Assembly: GCA_027605045.1 (NCBI GenBank)
Contig: JAQFWX010000083.1
Coordinates: 62,001 to 126,000 of the forward strand
Length of the DNA: 64,000 nt
DNA from: Phallus indusiatus
Taxonomy: Eukaryota > Basidiomycota > Agaricomycetes > Phallales > Phallaceae
Direction of reading: 5' to 3'
In this document: positions 22,828 to 36,525 of the stretch, in pieces
Layout: the number at the start of each line of letters is the position of its first letter
Numbering within the stretch: position 1 is the stretch's first letter
Translations under genes and position numbers: made by a program
The notes under the pieces: generated by a model
Told to the model about the DNA's origin: nothing
What the model saw: the letters and a program-made list of their open reading frames with translations, nothing else
Database searches by the model: none

Positions 22828-24004
22828 CTAAAACACAAAGCGTGGGTGCAAAACATTGAGCGTAAACAGTGCTATACAGATCGGCGCGCCATCCAAATAA
22901 TTGAAGTATCTTTGAGTCGTTATGATCCGTCCGGTCCATCCGTCACTTAACTCGACCGTACGATATCCCGTTCTAATCAAATTTGGTTCATCAAATCAGA
23001 ATAAAGAAAATACATACAAAAAACCTACCTCAATAAAACAAAGAATGTTGACACTGCCATCCCAGCAATAACAATAAGCGTGCCGCGGGGAAGGGTCAAA
23101 ATACCTTTATAAGACGGAGATGGTGTTACGGTCCCCTTCAAAGAAGCTTCGTCCACCGGGTTTTCTAAGTTTTCTTCTTGTCTTATAGTAGGCATTCTTC
23201 CGGGCAGTGGTCTTTCAAAGTGGAAGCGTAAAAAGAATTCTGTTGCGAGAGCGATATAAAATAAAATGCCGACTTCGTCGAGACAGATTAGTTCTTCATT
23301 CAAAAGGGCTTCAAAGACGAGCTTACCTAGTTGTAATACGATGCCAATTAGCATGACGTGCCCTCCAGGATTGGGAGAATGACCATTTTGGAAGGCGATT
23401 GATGCCTTCGCGCCACCGACTGCTTGAACTATGAGGGCGACTGCATCTGCGGTGATAAACGCAATCAAATCTGAACGGATAATTAATGAACGGGTATACA
23501 AGAGTTTAAAGCAAAGAAGCGCACAGGCTTGGGGTGCCAATCTGCTATACTGCGATCCGAGCTGCTTGATGATTGTACCCAGGACAGTATACAGGCCAGC
23601 TGTTAGGAATGTGGGAGCTAAGATTGTAGTTGAAATTCTAAAAGAATTGGTATCAGAACAATTTCGATGAGAGAAGAAATGGTGGTTTTTACTGGATTAG
23701 AAAGAAGTTAATGTCAAACGGCTTGTGGCTGCTTGCGAGTCTACCGCCCCATCCTATAATTTCAGCTATCCCACATATGACGATCGTCGGAAGAATCCAA
23801 AGTAGTTTTGGTCTTTTGTAGATCAAGGCTTGAATTGTGTGTAGTACTGCAACTTGAAGGTTAGCCCAGAGAGCGTAACGTTTCTGTTTAAAAAATTTGC
23901 TTACGGGTTGTAATGCTGAACAATACAACAAATAGAATGCAAATCCACTCCGTAGGAACGTAGCCATATGGCGGTCGTCGTACTTTATGTGTCGGGGTCG
24001 CCAT
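22828..24004 (-). CDS. RTA1-like seven-transmembrane protein
   Basis: Member of the fungal RTA1 (lipid-translocating exporter) family of integral membrane proteins, linked in yeasts to resistance to aminocholesterol and sphingolipid-type stress. Six exons can be joined. The start at 24004 gives MATPTHKVRRPPYGYVPTEW, the usual N-terminus of the family. CGIAEIIGWGGRLASS, LAPTFLTAGLYTVLG, the exon-spanning LAPQ-AYLIAFITADAVAL, VQAVGGAKAS and GGHVMLIGIVLQL-VGILF are family hallmarks. The last exon (RTGYRTVELSDGWTGRI, then YFNYLDGAPICIALFTL) lies at 22970-22828, after a GTAGGT...GATTAG intron. Seven hydrophobic helices are expected, with the cytoplasmic tail after them. The frame is intact. The transported substrate is not established for the family. 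Confidence 0.85.
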
Positions 24005-25260
24005 CGTTACTACTGGAAAATGTATAACCAATCAATCACTTTTGGTATCATGGATAAAACAAGCTACTCACCTAAGATACCTTAGATATAGCAAAAGTAC
24101 AACGTCAGGTTGAACGTTGAAAGCCTTGTTCTCAGGGCATGCACACGGTCTCTTTTTTTGACATCCAGTGCAACTGCGCAGCCGCCGACTTGAGGCGACG
24201 GGCTTGAGAAAAAGAAAGTCTATTTTTAACCTGTTCTATTTGCAACTATTTGTTATCCCTGATTTCCATCCATCTCCGAGAAGTTTAAATTTGAGCAAAT
24301 ATCAATTTGAACGTGTCAACGTCAGAACGTATATCTTTATGATTTGTCGTAGATATATAAGTGGGAGACACTCTTATTCCGTATTCAAACTTACGTGATG
24401 GCTCTGATTGGCCATAGGTTTTGACTGGTTCCGTTGGGTCCGAAAAACAAGAAACTTCAATCAAATTCTTGATCGATTACGGAAAATCAATTAGTCAGCA
24501 AGGGCGAACATGAAAAAAAAAACAGGAGTAGAAATCGAGCCGCTGCGAAGCCATGATGCATGATATACTTAGAGTGCCTTGAAGCTTGAAGAGCTTAGGG
24601 ACATTGATGTGACTGATGTGACATCGGCAATAGCCGGACGAGCGGAGCTCAATTTGCCATTTGGGCTTTTGAACTGTGGAGTCAACGTCTACGTCGAATA
24701 TTTTCGCTCTGAATTTATCTTGTACCAGACAACAGAGAAAATTTTTAAGGAAAAAATATTTGAGTATGAATCCAGTAATTTTGTGAGTTATCTGTCACTC
24801 GTGGCTGAAGGGATAGACTTCTAAGAATTTTTAGCAGGTAGTAAATCCCTGTCGTGTCACTAGTCACTCGTCTCCAGGAAGGTCGCGTTCAGAAAGTGTG
24901 TTTTTTTTTTCGAAACCATGGGGGAGTACTTGAACCTCGGATTGGATAGCGAATTGGATAGTTGCGACTGTTTTCATAAGTGACAAGTCCATGAGCTGAG
25001 AGTTCAAACTTGTCGAAGCTCGGCACAAACTTGTAGTCTTGGACGGATGAAATGAATACTTCATTCCTCGTCCCGTACGAATCATTCAGTCCTCAACTGA
25101 CACCGCTCATAACTTGGCTCATACAATATTAGAATGTTTAGGACCAGTTTTGCGTCTTGTCCAGGAACTTCAAATCTCCCGACAGCCAATCGTCGTTCAT
25201 GTGGACCAGGACACTACCTCAATCACCGTCCAGTTCCCTATCGGTGAAAAGTCGCCACCG
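24005..25260. other. Intergenic between RTA1-like and F-box genes
   Basis: About 1.25 kb shared by two divergently transcribed genes. An 81-codon frame at 24579-24824 has no recognisable domain and no supporting splice sites. I see no other gene. Confidence 0.4.
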
Positions 25261-25266
25261 CGTTAT

Positions 25267-25274
25267 TATAAAAA
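25267..25274 (+). promoter_or_regulatory. TATA-like box of the F-box gene
   Basis: TATAAAAA lies 37 bases before the ATG at 25304, which itself sits in a good CACCATG context. The short spacing implies a very short 5' leader, or that this is only an AT-rich leader. Confidence 0.35.
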
Positions 25275-25303
25275 CCCCTCAAAACCTTTATATCATTCCC
25301 ACC

Positions 25304-27229
25304 ATGAATATCATATCTACACGCCCAAAAATCATGATGCACCGTATGTTCATGATAGATGAATTGCTCCGTGCAATATTCCTTCTACTATCCCCTCACG
25401 AGTTGACTATTGCCGCTCGCGTTCATTCAATATGGAATTTATGTGCCATTTCGGTTTTATGGAAAAATGCTAGTCATACCACCCTCGAGCTCCAAAATGC
25501 GATGGAATTTGGACCATCGTATTCAGGTCATGTGGGAGACGGTACATGCAAGTGCGACGGATGCGACCTGGTAAGTCTACAGCTGATTGTATTTATTATC
25601 GTATAATTTTTTGACTTATGTGGAATCTAGAACGCGAACAAGTTGGCAACTTTTACTATATGGAAACGGTTCAAAATTCTTGCACCTTACATCTTTCACA
25701 TCCACCAAACCCCATGGCTCGACAGGGCTCTTGCCAAATTTTCGTTGATGGCTCGGGAGGACGAGGCGCGGTACATGTTTCCCAATATACGCTCTTTGCG
25801 ATTATATCACGACTCCGCGTGGCAATACCGCAGCGAGGAGGGATTCCCTGACTTAAACGCGATGATTGCTCCTACTATTGAGCATCTATGTCTTCAAAGT
25901 GCTTATTACTGGTCGTTTCCACACTTGCCGTTCATCGCTCATGTTCTCCGGTTATTGGAGCAGCGCGTCCCTACTCTTCGCACTCTTCATTTCATCGTCT
26001 CCCCACCCCATCTCATGTTACTGGTCGAAATTATAATGGTTCAATGTATCGACGTCGTCAAAAGAATCCTGGAATTTTTCGCACCCACATTGCGATCAAT
26101 ACAGCTTCCTGGATTTTTCGTCACAGAGCCCATTATCGCAACTCTTGGGAGGGTCAAGAGTCTGTGTAGCCTGGATATAGAGGGCTACAGGGAATATTCA
26201 ACCCAGAACAGGATCGTAACCCCCGAGATACGATGTGATGGTGAAGAATGTCAGAAGCGTCGGACACGTTTCGCTTCTCCCTGTTCTTTCGTTTTCGCCG
26301 GAGACCATCTAACATTTGGGAAAATACTAAGCGGAACAATCGATTTCACCTCTGTTACATTCCTCAAACTCTTTGGACTCGCAGACCACGGCAATATCGA
26401 TTACATCCCGATCATCCCTTCCATCTTTCCCCAACTCCGTACTTTCTGTCTGATCCACAACCCCCTTCTGCCGCCATTATACACTTTCCCGTGGACATCT
26501 ATTCAACCTCTCCTTCGTTGCAAATATTTGACAAGTCTGAGACTGCCAAGTATTTATGTTTCAATGAATCGCGTCGAGCTTATCGCTCTTCTGGAGAATC
26601 GCACGAACTGGTCAGTTCTGGAGATAGTAACCGACACTGCGTGGTTACGGCTACAAGATCTGTACCTGTTCGCAAAATACTGCCCAGACCTCGTTCATCT
26701 CGGGGTCAATATCGGAGATTTTGACTCGTCAAGACCAGACGACTCTACACTTCTAGATTACGCTTTTTTCGACCTCGAATCCATCGCCTTTTTACACGTC
26801 GACATCGTGGCTGGTCCCAACTCGTATAAAGCTGGTAAATTACTCTACCGCATTTGTGATAAGCATGTATACATCGTGTCACCAGAGGACTACGAATTTC
26901 CCAATTTTTTCGACTACACCGAAATGACGATTGCCGCCTGCTGGATCGTGGATGAAATAAGATATGGCTGTCAGATACCTGAGGAAGTTACTGATTACGT
27001 GCTGCGCGCTGCGGAAAGGAATCATATGTTGGATATTGTGGCTTACATGGAAAACGACCGATACCGTGGTCAGATTCGTGTACTGGATCCGGCTCTATAT
27101 AAGGAGAAGACTAATCAGGTGCTGGACTCTTTGTCGGATTTCTTCGAGATCACTGTCGGTGGGTATGAATGGGATGGTTCCGACAATGAGTATGGGTCGG
27201 ACGATTCAGAAGATGCGATGGAGTTGTAA
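25304..27229 (+). CDS. F-box protein with leucine-rich-like C-terminal region
   Basis: A two-exon gene of about 621 residues. Exon 1 is 25304-25570, the intron is 25571-25630 (GTAAGT...ATCTAG) and exon 2 is 25631-27229. Residues about 12-55 form an F-box: MFMIDELLRAIFLLLS, then AARVHSIWNLCAISVLWK. A Cys-bearing CKCDGCDL segment follows. The remaining 500 or so residues alternate hydrophobic strands and leucine-rich stretches (FPNIRSLRLY, VPTLRTLHFIV, LTSLRLPSIYV), like the degenerate leucine-rich substrate-binding regions of the large Agaricomycete F-box family. The C-terminus is acidic (EYGSDDSEDAMEL). The expected role is substrate choice for an SCF ubiquitin ligase. The start at 25304 fits the F-box at the N-terminus; an ATG at 25157 would add a non-conserved stretch. 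Substrate unknown. Confidence 0.85.
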
Positions 27230-27986
27230 GGGGGTGGAGGAGAAAAATTGGAGAGCTTAAATAAAGAATGTGAGCTGAGTAAAAGGATAAAGGGATGCAC
27301 ACGTGCACTTGAACAAAGGAAAAGAGTTCACGTGGTCACGATCGGTGGATTTAGCAGGAGGACAAAGGAGTGTAGCAGCAGGTTAGATATACCCGCAACA
27401 AGGGAACTCAATGGAGTTGAGAACAAACGAGAGCGTCGAAACGATGACAAAGGAGTAGCCTTTAACAAAATATTTAGTTTTTATTACCTTTAGTTATCTT
27501 GCGGGTATTCATTGACACGACTCAGAGTACAATATGCATTCGTTCATCTGTACAACAATAAAAACACGTGTATTATACCATCAATTTACATACATAAAAT
27601 CCACGAAATACCCGAACCCGGGTTTTTTTTGGCTTGGATTTACATAAAAAAACGTCGAAAACATTGGCAATGACTTCTCATTTTACGATGATGCATATTA
27701 GGCGATATTTACTCTTTCGTCAGTTTGCCTATCAACCTCATTGAAGAAGTGGACTTCTAAGCAGCCACCGTGGGTGTCGCTTACTTTTTGTTCTCGATAA
27801 AAAAGATTTATAGTAAAAAGCGTGCTACGTAATGAGGGAAGAGAAGTGTAATGCGAGTCGTGGATCAAATGTCATTAACAAAATAAATCATACTAAAAAA
27901 ATTGCGAGGTGTCCTTGTATGTTTCATGAATTCATAATTAAAATGCATAAAATAAAGAAAAAAAGAAACATCGAATGAGCTGGAAA
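27230..27986. other. Intergenic, convergent 3' flanks
   Basis: About 0.75 kb between the convergent F-box and fab1 genes. It is AT-rich with several AATAAA-like signals on both strands (for example near 27883 and 27949) and fits two 3'-UTRs. No gene is seen. Confidence 0.45.
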
Positions 27987-30900
27987 TCAATCCATCATGC
28001 CATCGCCTTCTTCGTTAGATTGGGTTTTATCTTGCATCCAGCGATCCGGAACCTAATTCATATGACCACAGAGATTAGTTTTCTTAGTTTGAAAGTGTCG
28101 AGGAACGTAAATACTCACAAGAGGAAAGTAACGCTCCATGGCACTTTTAAATCTGGCCTTGTACTGCTTTGGTGTTACGATGGTCGGTTCTCCCTTCAAC
28201 GCACCTCCGCCAAGGAACGAAGCATCTTTAACCCAACTTTCTAACTTCTTATCCCAAGTGTATGTGCGGATGTAGTCTACTTTAGTTCAGTATCATGAAA
28301 CAAAAATGTGTAAAATCGCATACGTACCCACAATCCCCACTACTAGTTCGTTTTTGACGCTGTCGATACCTACAACCAAGGAATAGTCCATGACGTTGAG
28401 ATCGGATAAAAACTTGGTGTCGTTTCGTAGTGTTGCTTGAAAAATGCGTTTGGAATGTTCACGAATATACAACGGATTTAAGTGTGCAGCTATATCACAC
28501 AGTTAGTTTGGTCTGTTCAATCAGCTTGAGGATAAATATAATCACTTTTGACGAGATTCTCGTCCAGTAACACTTCGTTTTCTTTACCAGTGGCAGGCAC
28601 ATGTCGGTTTCTAGTCGAACCTTTCAGATCGTAAATCTACAAGACACAAAAAGTAAGTCTTTGATGCACACACACAAATGAACATACACTTACTTTGGTA
28701 AACCTGCGGTCGTAGAAAAGATTTTCCATAACGAGGAAAACCGACGAAGCTGTCTTAGGTTTGATCCCACGCTTAGCATCCTTAGGACGAGTGAAACTGA
28801 TTCGATAACAGCCAAAGATCTTGGCAAGCAAGGTTGGACGCTGAAAAGAGTCAGAGTCAATCGGTGATCGGATTTTTGTAGGAATACATACGCCATCCGC
28901 AATTGTCGAAGCCATGTAATCGAAATATGCTGGAGCGAAGGTAGCCATTGAAGACATCTCTGCTTTGGACAATTCTTTCGCTATGAATCGGTCGTCTAAC
29001 ATCCGCAAACCAAAACTTAGATAGCTGACGAAAAAATATTGTTTGAAGTCTCACCTTGAGTCTTTAAAAAACCGGAGCCAGATTTACCACCCTTGGCATT
29101 CCACTTGATACAGCGTGCAAGAGACTCAATGATGCTCTTCTCGCATTCATAAATCCTTCGCAATGCGTGAAATTGTTCGGGAAACATGAGTACGCAGGTG
29201 ATAATAATGTCGTCAAACGCAAAGTCAAAGGCTAAAGAAAGTATGTCAATATCGTACCCAGTCGACTCGAGTAATGAAAAGAAAACACTGACACCAAGCA
29301 TATTCCGATCCAGAGGTTTGCTTAAGAAACTGTACAGCATCGCCTTCTTCCTCATGATCAAGATCCACTACACCCCAAGAAGACGTTGACTCCGTAATGG
29401 AATGATCGTCAGACATGAACGGTTCAGCGTTCTCAATGATCCTAGACTTGCGTCGCGCAAAACGAGCCGCTTTCTGCCGTTCTCTATAATCCTTACAACT
29501 AGTTTTTGAATCAGTAACGCTAAATTAAAACAAAGGATAAGAAGATGAAACAGACCTAAGTGCAACAGCGATGATAGAAGTCGGTTCGTCAGTCCTTAGT
29601 GCAATTGGCGAGTCTTGGTGTATATGAACAGGATCAGCAATGAGATCCTCAAACGAGTCAACAAGATTCCTGGGTAGCCCTTGTTGTTGTGACCATAATC
29701 CAGACAGCGTTTTGATAAATGATCCTTTCTCTTGAAGGATGTGGGTACCTTCAAATGACGTCAATGCGGGTGAACCCGACCTAAAAGACGGAATTCCAGG
29801 TGAAGGAGGAACGGAGGAGAATAAAGATTGATTTGAGATTGGGGTGTTCAACGAAGATTGGCGAACGACGGTCTGAACGGGAACAGGGATGTTCTGCGAT
29901 GCAGTAGGACTGGCCTCTTTGCTCGATTCTGGCGGAGTTGTTTCTGCACTTGGTGGAGAGGGTGTCTCAACGATGGAAGGATCTCCTCCGGATGAAGAAG
30001 GTTGAGAGTCTGTATTATCCCGCTGAGGTTGAGATCCCTCTTCTTCTTCCCCATCTTCCTCGTCGTCTGCGTCGCTGGATTCATCATTGCTGTCTGACTC
30101 ATTGAATATCACTTGTTGCAAGTTCTCGATGACATGCACGCTAGGGCGCCCAGAAGCAACAGGACGAGCCCGTCGTCCCCTGAGAAGTGCATAAGGTCGG
30201 TTCGCCCTTTCAGTGTCCCTGGCTATTCTTTCAAATTGCCGAGCGAGAGTGGAAACTTTTGAATTCGTATTCCCCCGTCGTAACGTGCTTTTAGTGTTCG
30301 TCCGAAGAGTTGATCTTTCGCGTGACGCAATTCTTTGTGTGCCTTTTCCTTTAATAGTTTTGGAAGAGATTTCACGTGAAAAGGCACCGACGGATAAAGC
30401 GCTGGCTTTTGAATTCGAACGCTTATCGGGAGAAACCTGTCTCGAAGAATTCCGAGTTTCAGGCATTCCAGTTGATATGGGCGCCGGTATTCGACTAGCG
30501 TTGCCCTGGTCGGTTTGCTGGCGTCGACTAGTCAAGTACTTCGGAGCAATGTTAGCCGCGTAACTTTGTTCAAAGTCGGATAAGAATGGCTGCAGAGGTT
30601 TCTTCGTCCGCGTACGACGAACACGAGGGCTTGTAGTTTCTCTCTCAGCGGGAGATTTCTTGGGTTCTGAAACCTCATACTGTTTCACTAAGGCTGGAAC
30701 CTTTATTCTAGGTGCAGTAGGCCGAGGAAGTCTAGAGATGTAGGTCTTGTTATTGGACACCTGTAGATTCGTTTAGTAAACAGGTGATCAACGAGAAGGT
30801 GAAACTATCCTTACCCGAGACAGAGCACGGCTACCACTGATAGTCGAATCGCTCTCAATATCTGACTTCGGGGACCGACATTCTTGTATACTTTCTACTT

Positions 30901-33900
30901 GTGGAGGCGGCGCAGGTTCAGCCTGCTGTTCCGGTGCCGCTGAAGAAGTCAGCTCTCCAACGCTGTCGTTCATCTCTGTTCCCTCGGGGGATTCATGAAG
31001 TACCGATTGTTCCATATTCTCCTCCTTCTCTACGATGTTAGCATCAGTGGGAGCAGGTAACGCCGAATTCGAAGCGAGTTTGTCTTCGTATGTGGACTCC
31101 GTCTCCGAGGCAGATGATGGCAATTGCACAATGCCAGTTCGGCGCCGAACAGAACCACTCTCAGCCTCCGACACCCCACTGGAAGGCAACTTGTCAATAG
31201 TTGTGGACGACTCGTTCCTCTTGCTGGACCAAATTACCGAACCAATTCCAGAAGCACGACGGACTTCCTTTTCTCGAGGTTTCGGCAGCATATCTAACTT
31301 GGATTGCCATCCATACATGTATTCTTGAAGGAGTTGTCTTGCACGTCCTAGAGCGAGAGTATCGGTAGGAGGCGACTCTTGATAAATCCGGTGTATGTCT
31401 TTGGCCATCTGAATACGATGTTTCTCAGCTTCTCGAAGGTAGGCTGCAGCTTTGATAGATGCATCGGGATAAGAGTCTCCAAATTCGAGGAGTAGCAGTT
31501 TCAGGTCATGTATCAAACCCGCGAACCATGTTGCATTCCGCTCTAACATACGGAGATAATAGTTGTTCTTGAGCTCTAAGAGTACCTCTGGTCGTACGAG
31601 AACACGTCTGGGAGGGAAAACGATTTCTTGTAGGACAATAGGTTCGGTGTAGAATCGAAGGACAGTGCCTTTGTATGCGAAATATCTTGTATGATCCAAA
31701 TAAATATTATGCGCGCAGCCAGCACCGGGGACAATGAGAACATCGGCAGGGTAAAAGTATAACTCGAGAAATTTGGCGAACGAATATCTGAGTGTTTCCT
31801 CGCTGACGGGAATGAAAGGCGTGGCTTGCCCACATCGACGACATACGCTCCAAGTCGTCACCAAATCCTGTATAGGGGCGTCCAAGGACTTGGCTTGTAT
31901 CTTCCCGCTCCATGGTTCAGCCACGATGATAAGTTTACTTTCGTTGTGAACATAAACTTTGCAATGAGCTGTAATTTGTTCTTCACACGAAGAACAAACT
32001 GTTTTCTTGTCTTTGGACGGCGTGAGACCTTCAGCAACAGTCCTGTCGATGAAGTAACCAAGTGTGCAATCGTTCTCGCCGTAGTACGTGAAGAATGTCA
32101 GAACTGGATTATGACACGGTTTGCATTGATGGCTTTCGGCTAAAGGCGCAACGAATTCACGAACGGCCAGGGTCTGATAATGTTCAATTGCAAAATCGTT
32201 AGGGTTCTCGCGTAGATACCATTCCCAGATAGGACGATGCTCGTCGTATTGAAATTGCGCCAGGCCAAGTGTGCTCTCTTTGGTAAGCTCCGAAGCTTGT
32301 TTCATAGGTACAGGTTTCTCCACGAGAGAAAAGTCTTCTTCAGTTTCGGTAGGAGCATCAAGGGCGGGGACAAAGATTGATGCAATGGAGTCACGCATCG
32401 CTTCGACATCTACCTCTTTATTGTTTGCACCATAGTCAAAGTATCCTAAGAAGATGATCAGCAATTGAAGCAACTTAAGCTTATTAAAAAGCATACCAGT
32501 AACGGGTTCGCCTAACTTCAGAACAGGAAGTGCTGCAGGAGTGACTTGCAGGTCTGGAAGAACCAAAGGGGATGCCTCCGCAGGTAACTCGGAAGCCTTG
32601 ATAGTCACCTCTCTATCATGACCCGAAGGCCGTTTTTCCTCCTTCTGAACCACTTCGTCTTCCCAAGCGGCTTTAAGCTCTCTCAGCATATCATCCAACT
32701 CTTTCATACGTCGAATAGGATAAGGAGGAGGAAACCGTAATGTAGCAGAGACAGAGATAAAGTTCTTGAGATACGGCTCAACCGACTCGCAAATACGTTG
32801 CGTTAGCTTCATGCGAGCCACATCCTCTGGAGGTAGATCGTCTTCGTCGAGCAGAGCAGAGCCTTTGACGGTAGGGCTGACGACAACAGCTGAATCTCCG
32901 GCATCGAGCTCAGTAGAATCATAATCTACAGCCGTCGGAGCCGGAAGCCAACGAGGAGGGGGTACCATTGTACCTTCCGGTCCGGCATTTGCCAAGAATG
33001 ACAACGTAGGAATCGAAAGCGTGCGCGGCCGAATAGAAGGAACAGAATATGACAAAGCAGGAGTTGGAGAAGAAGAGGAAGAAGGAATAGCATCGGCATT
33101 AGTAACCGGAGGAAGCGTTATGACGGAGTCTTTCCAAAGATGAGTTTCCATTTTCAGATTGCGCACGACGAAGGCCAAGAAACGCGTGACATTCTTGATG
33201 CGTCGTAGTAGTGTAATATCCCCACCTCGTAAGATGATGGTACATCCCATCTCGCGATAGCATCCTTCGAAGCGCATGTACGTTTTCCGACGACCTGGTA
33301 TGAGCGGATGATCGAACGTCTGCAGCTGAAAGCGTGTGCAATGTCCTAGTCTCGGTTCGACAGCCAGCCTGTCCATGGAAGATAAAACGTCCGCTTGGGT
33401 CATACGAGCGACGAGCTGAATAGCAGAAGCTTTAACGCTACGAGCAACGGCGATGTTTTGTTCAAGTAAAGCCTCCAGGGCTATTCGACTAACAGACTTC
33501 TCGACGAGCAAGACGTGTGGACGTAACGCTGCAACTCGTCCGACCAGGTTGGTAAGGTATTGCTTCTCTTGATTAACAAGCGGATCCAGATGCATGTATT
33601 GCCCTTCAACACGATGAAATTCGAATGGGAAAGTGACCAGCATAACACGAGGATTCCGGATAGTCCGAGCCATATGTTTGTGCGCGACGTTCTTTGTGAT
33701 CACAGCTCCGTCGACGTACTCAGAGTCACGAGGAGAGCCACCCGGTATCTTCTTGATCTTCACATGCTGCCGAACGTCCATTGAGGAAGACGGAATGAAA
33801 GCTAGATCGCGCGCCATTTGAAGAGAAAGTCTGAGCAGCGTTTCTTCCCATTCCTTGACATTTGGAACGCCTTCACGAGTTAGCATTTGACGAAGAACAA

Positions 33901-35429
33901 CCCGTAGATGGAACATTGAACTGGCATTGAGTTCTTGAGCATAACTAGAAACTTGTGTTAAAAGTGATAGAGAGACGAGCGAATACAAAAATACGTACGC
34001 GGTACTTTCTCGGCGGGTTCGCCACGCAGACTCAGGGCCTAGTGGACGGTCCAACCGACTTTGTACACGACTTCGCATGAATGGGACAGCGATCTCTGTC
34101 TCGGCAAAAGAATTTACACGTGAGGTGCGTAGACTGATAGGCCACGACACGTCGGAGGAGGGAGCAGGATCATTAATATTAGACGATGATTTAGGGAATT
34201 GTATTGTTGATTGGTCGTCGGAATCACCAGAAGGAAACATTATAGAGCTTTGTGAAAGATTACTGCGAGATTGTTCGAGAGCGGAAGATGGTAAAGAGGG
34301 CCGAGTATCGCGTTCTTCTCGTTCATGATCTTCGTCTGTTACGTTACGTCTAAACGGGACGGGTATATCGTATTCTGCTGCAGGTGTGATTGGTCTGGAG
34401 CGCGAAGAACCTGAGCCATCATCGGAAAGTTGCCGACGAGTTTCGGCAATGGAAAATAAGTTGAAAGGTTCGTCCTTCCGGTAGAATATTTGGGAAGCAG
34501 CAAACGGACTGTGTGTAACTGGCATTTGTGATGTTATTCCAGAGGCAACTGAACGTCGATCGTCGTCATCATCGTCGGCACCCCTTTCTCGAGCTTCTCC
34601 AAGCATAAATTACAAACTCTGACCATCCCATCCTGACCGAATCTTGATCCTTTGATGATGTTTGACGCGCAGCGTGAACAAAATATTTGACCACATATTC
34701 GACAATGGTGTTTCCGACGCCAGGTTGTGAAAACACTTTTACAGTCGTAACATTCTTTCGCTTTAGCATCGTCCATCCAGTAGTCGCGCGAGAGGCCTGT
34801 GTCAGGCAGGTAAGCTCCTCGAGGCACATACGATAAGGCATTCGTGTATTTGACAAACCTTCCCCACGAATCCGTCTGATTATCTTTGATACTGAGGCTG
34901 TTCTCTGAAGATTGCCGCTACCTGTGGTACGAACGCTTCTTGCGTCGTCGGCAATGGGGAATCCGGGAATAGTGGTTCCATAAGTCGGATCGTTCGGCTC
35001 GATAGGAGAGGGCGCCATTCCGCTTCTAGAAGAAGCAGAATCATGTGCGAGACCCAAGGATGGCGCTTCAGAGATGACTGGTGTAAGAAAAACAAGTGGC
35101 GGGGCTGGTGTTGTATTGGCAACGGAAAGGGAACTTGGTTTCGGTTTATCCGACTGCGTGCGTGGTGGCGGAGCTGTAGGCATCGAGGCGTCCTTGTGTT
35201 GTGTATTGGTAGATTGAGAATTCGAATGGTTTGTAGAGGAAGAGGATAACGGTGCTGTCAGGGTGTTCTTGACTAGGGATAAGAGTGAGGTGACGATAGC
35301 GTAGGAAGACTGGTCGTGTTCGTCCTCTTCTGAGAAAGGATTAAAGGTCGTAAGGCTCGTGACATCATCTAGCGACTTGAAACTCTTTTGACGGGGCAAT
35401 CCATTCGACGTTACGGACGAGGTTTCCAT
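27987..35429 (-). CDS. FAB1: 1-phosphatidylinositol-3-phosphate 5-kinase Fab1/PIKfyve
   Basis: Makes PI(3,5)P2 from PI3P on endosome and vacuole membranes. A Ser-rich N-terminus ([10 protein letters not shown], from 35429) precedes a FYVE zinc finger: [28 protein letters not shown] disordered region leads to the TCP-1/CCT-like domain ([32 protein letters not shown]). The Fab1-specific Cys-rich region follows ([30 protein letters not shown]), then a long disordered linker. The C-terminal lipid kinase has [55 protein letters not shown] and MERYFPL. The total is about 2,300 residues in several exons, the family's usual size. The FYVE frame and the next exon frame do not join: one base seems missing in the AAAGGGG run at 34581-34587 (coding strand). 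The kinase core looks intact. Confidence 0.92.
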
Positions 35430-36470
35430 TCCAGACTACAGACCACGAAAGCTGGGCGGCGCGGGTCTCGGAGACGAAAAACGGACAACCAAATGAAACT
35501 GACGCGATTAAAAACAACGATTTTTGTGAGTAATCCTTGCTCTTTGAGAGAACAGTACGTGCAAACTTACCCGAAAGGAGTCGGATGTTTCGAAAAAGGT
35601 TGGTTTGATCGGCCTCCAGTTGTTGGATTCCATCGATGTAACACGCGTCACGCTGCGGGTGGCGGCAAGATTCCGCTGGTTCTCGTCACCCTGACATTAA
35701 CAACATCAGTCCTCTGAACATGAATATTACATTGTTGTTCTTCAGGGGAAAAAACATCTATTTTATTATGTATCCTTGGCTTGGCCGCTGGTTGGCTGCT
35801 GGGTTAACGTTTGTGCTGGGTAGCGTCACCGGCTCGGAGAACACTGGCAACGTCATTCAATTTAAGAATTCTTCGGCTTGAGCTTCGTATCAAAAATCTA
35901 AGCTTCTTGAATTCCAAGTCATGTCGTCATCTGACTGCTCCCGCGGTTTCAGAACAAACAGTTGAGTGACAGTCAGTCTATGTATCCAGTTTTGCTGACA
36001 TAGACTCATAGACTCATACCTACGCGATGACATGAACAAAATCGGTTCCCAACTCCCAGTATGTCGACAGATGTTTTCAAGCCGTTGGAATATCTCTTGT
36101 GTTTGCAACCATTCTCACTCTGTGTTGATTTCTCTCCGCACCACCTTGTCACGGAACATTTCTTATCCACCTTTCAATTCAATTTCGTTGGAATGGTCCA
36201 CATTGAATCAGCGGCATCATTCTGTGCACCTATCCGTACGATTCGTGCCGTACTACCTCGCGCATTTGAATCTTCTTTTGAAATTAAAGCTTTAAACTCC
36301 CGACCAACTAGCATCGATTCTGTAAACACAGAGATATTTATGACGATAACATGGAAAACATGTCCGGAACTTCTGATTGTGCAGCCGCCAGCGTCATTTG
36401 GTGCCATTGGGACTGTTTTATATCCCGATTGGCAAGCTATTCTAGGTCAATGACACACCAAGCTACGAGT
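35430..36470. other. Intergenic; 5' part of the duplicated unit 1
   Basis: Upstream sequence of hydrolase 1. From about 35610 onward it aligns by eye with the upstream sequence of hydrolase 2 (about 38055 onward). One example is the shared TGTCGTCATCTGACT at 35922 and 38424. A 130-codon frame at 36061-36453 is not kept in the second unit, so I do not call it a gene. Confidence 0.5.
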
Positions 36471-36474
36471 CGCA

Positions 36475-36480
36475 TATAAA
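36475..36480 (+). promoter_or_regulatory. TATA box of hydrolase 1
   Basis: TATAAA lies 51 bases before the ATG at 36526. A matching TATAAA lies 60 bases before the ATG of the duplicate gene. Conservation in both units supports a real core promoter. Confidence 0.55.
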
Positions 36481-36525
36481 TCGGTGGTCTATCCCTCATT
36501 TGCATACAGGTCAGTCCTATCACAT

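Noticed and set aside
36061..36453. A 130-codon gene upstream of hydrolase 1
   Set aside because: The matching segment in the duplicated unit does not keep the frame, so it is upstream non-coding DNA.
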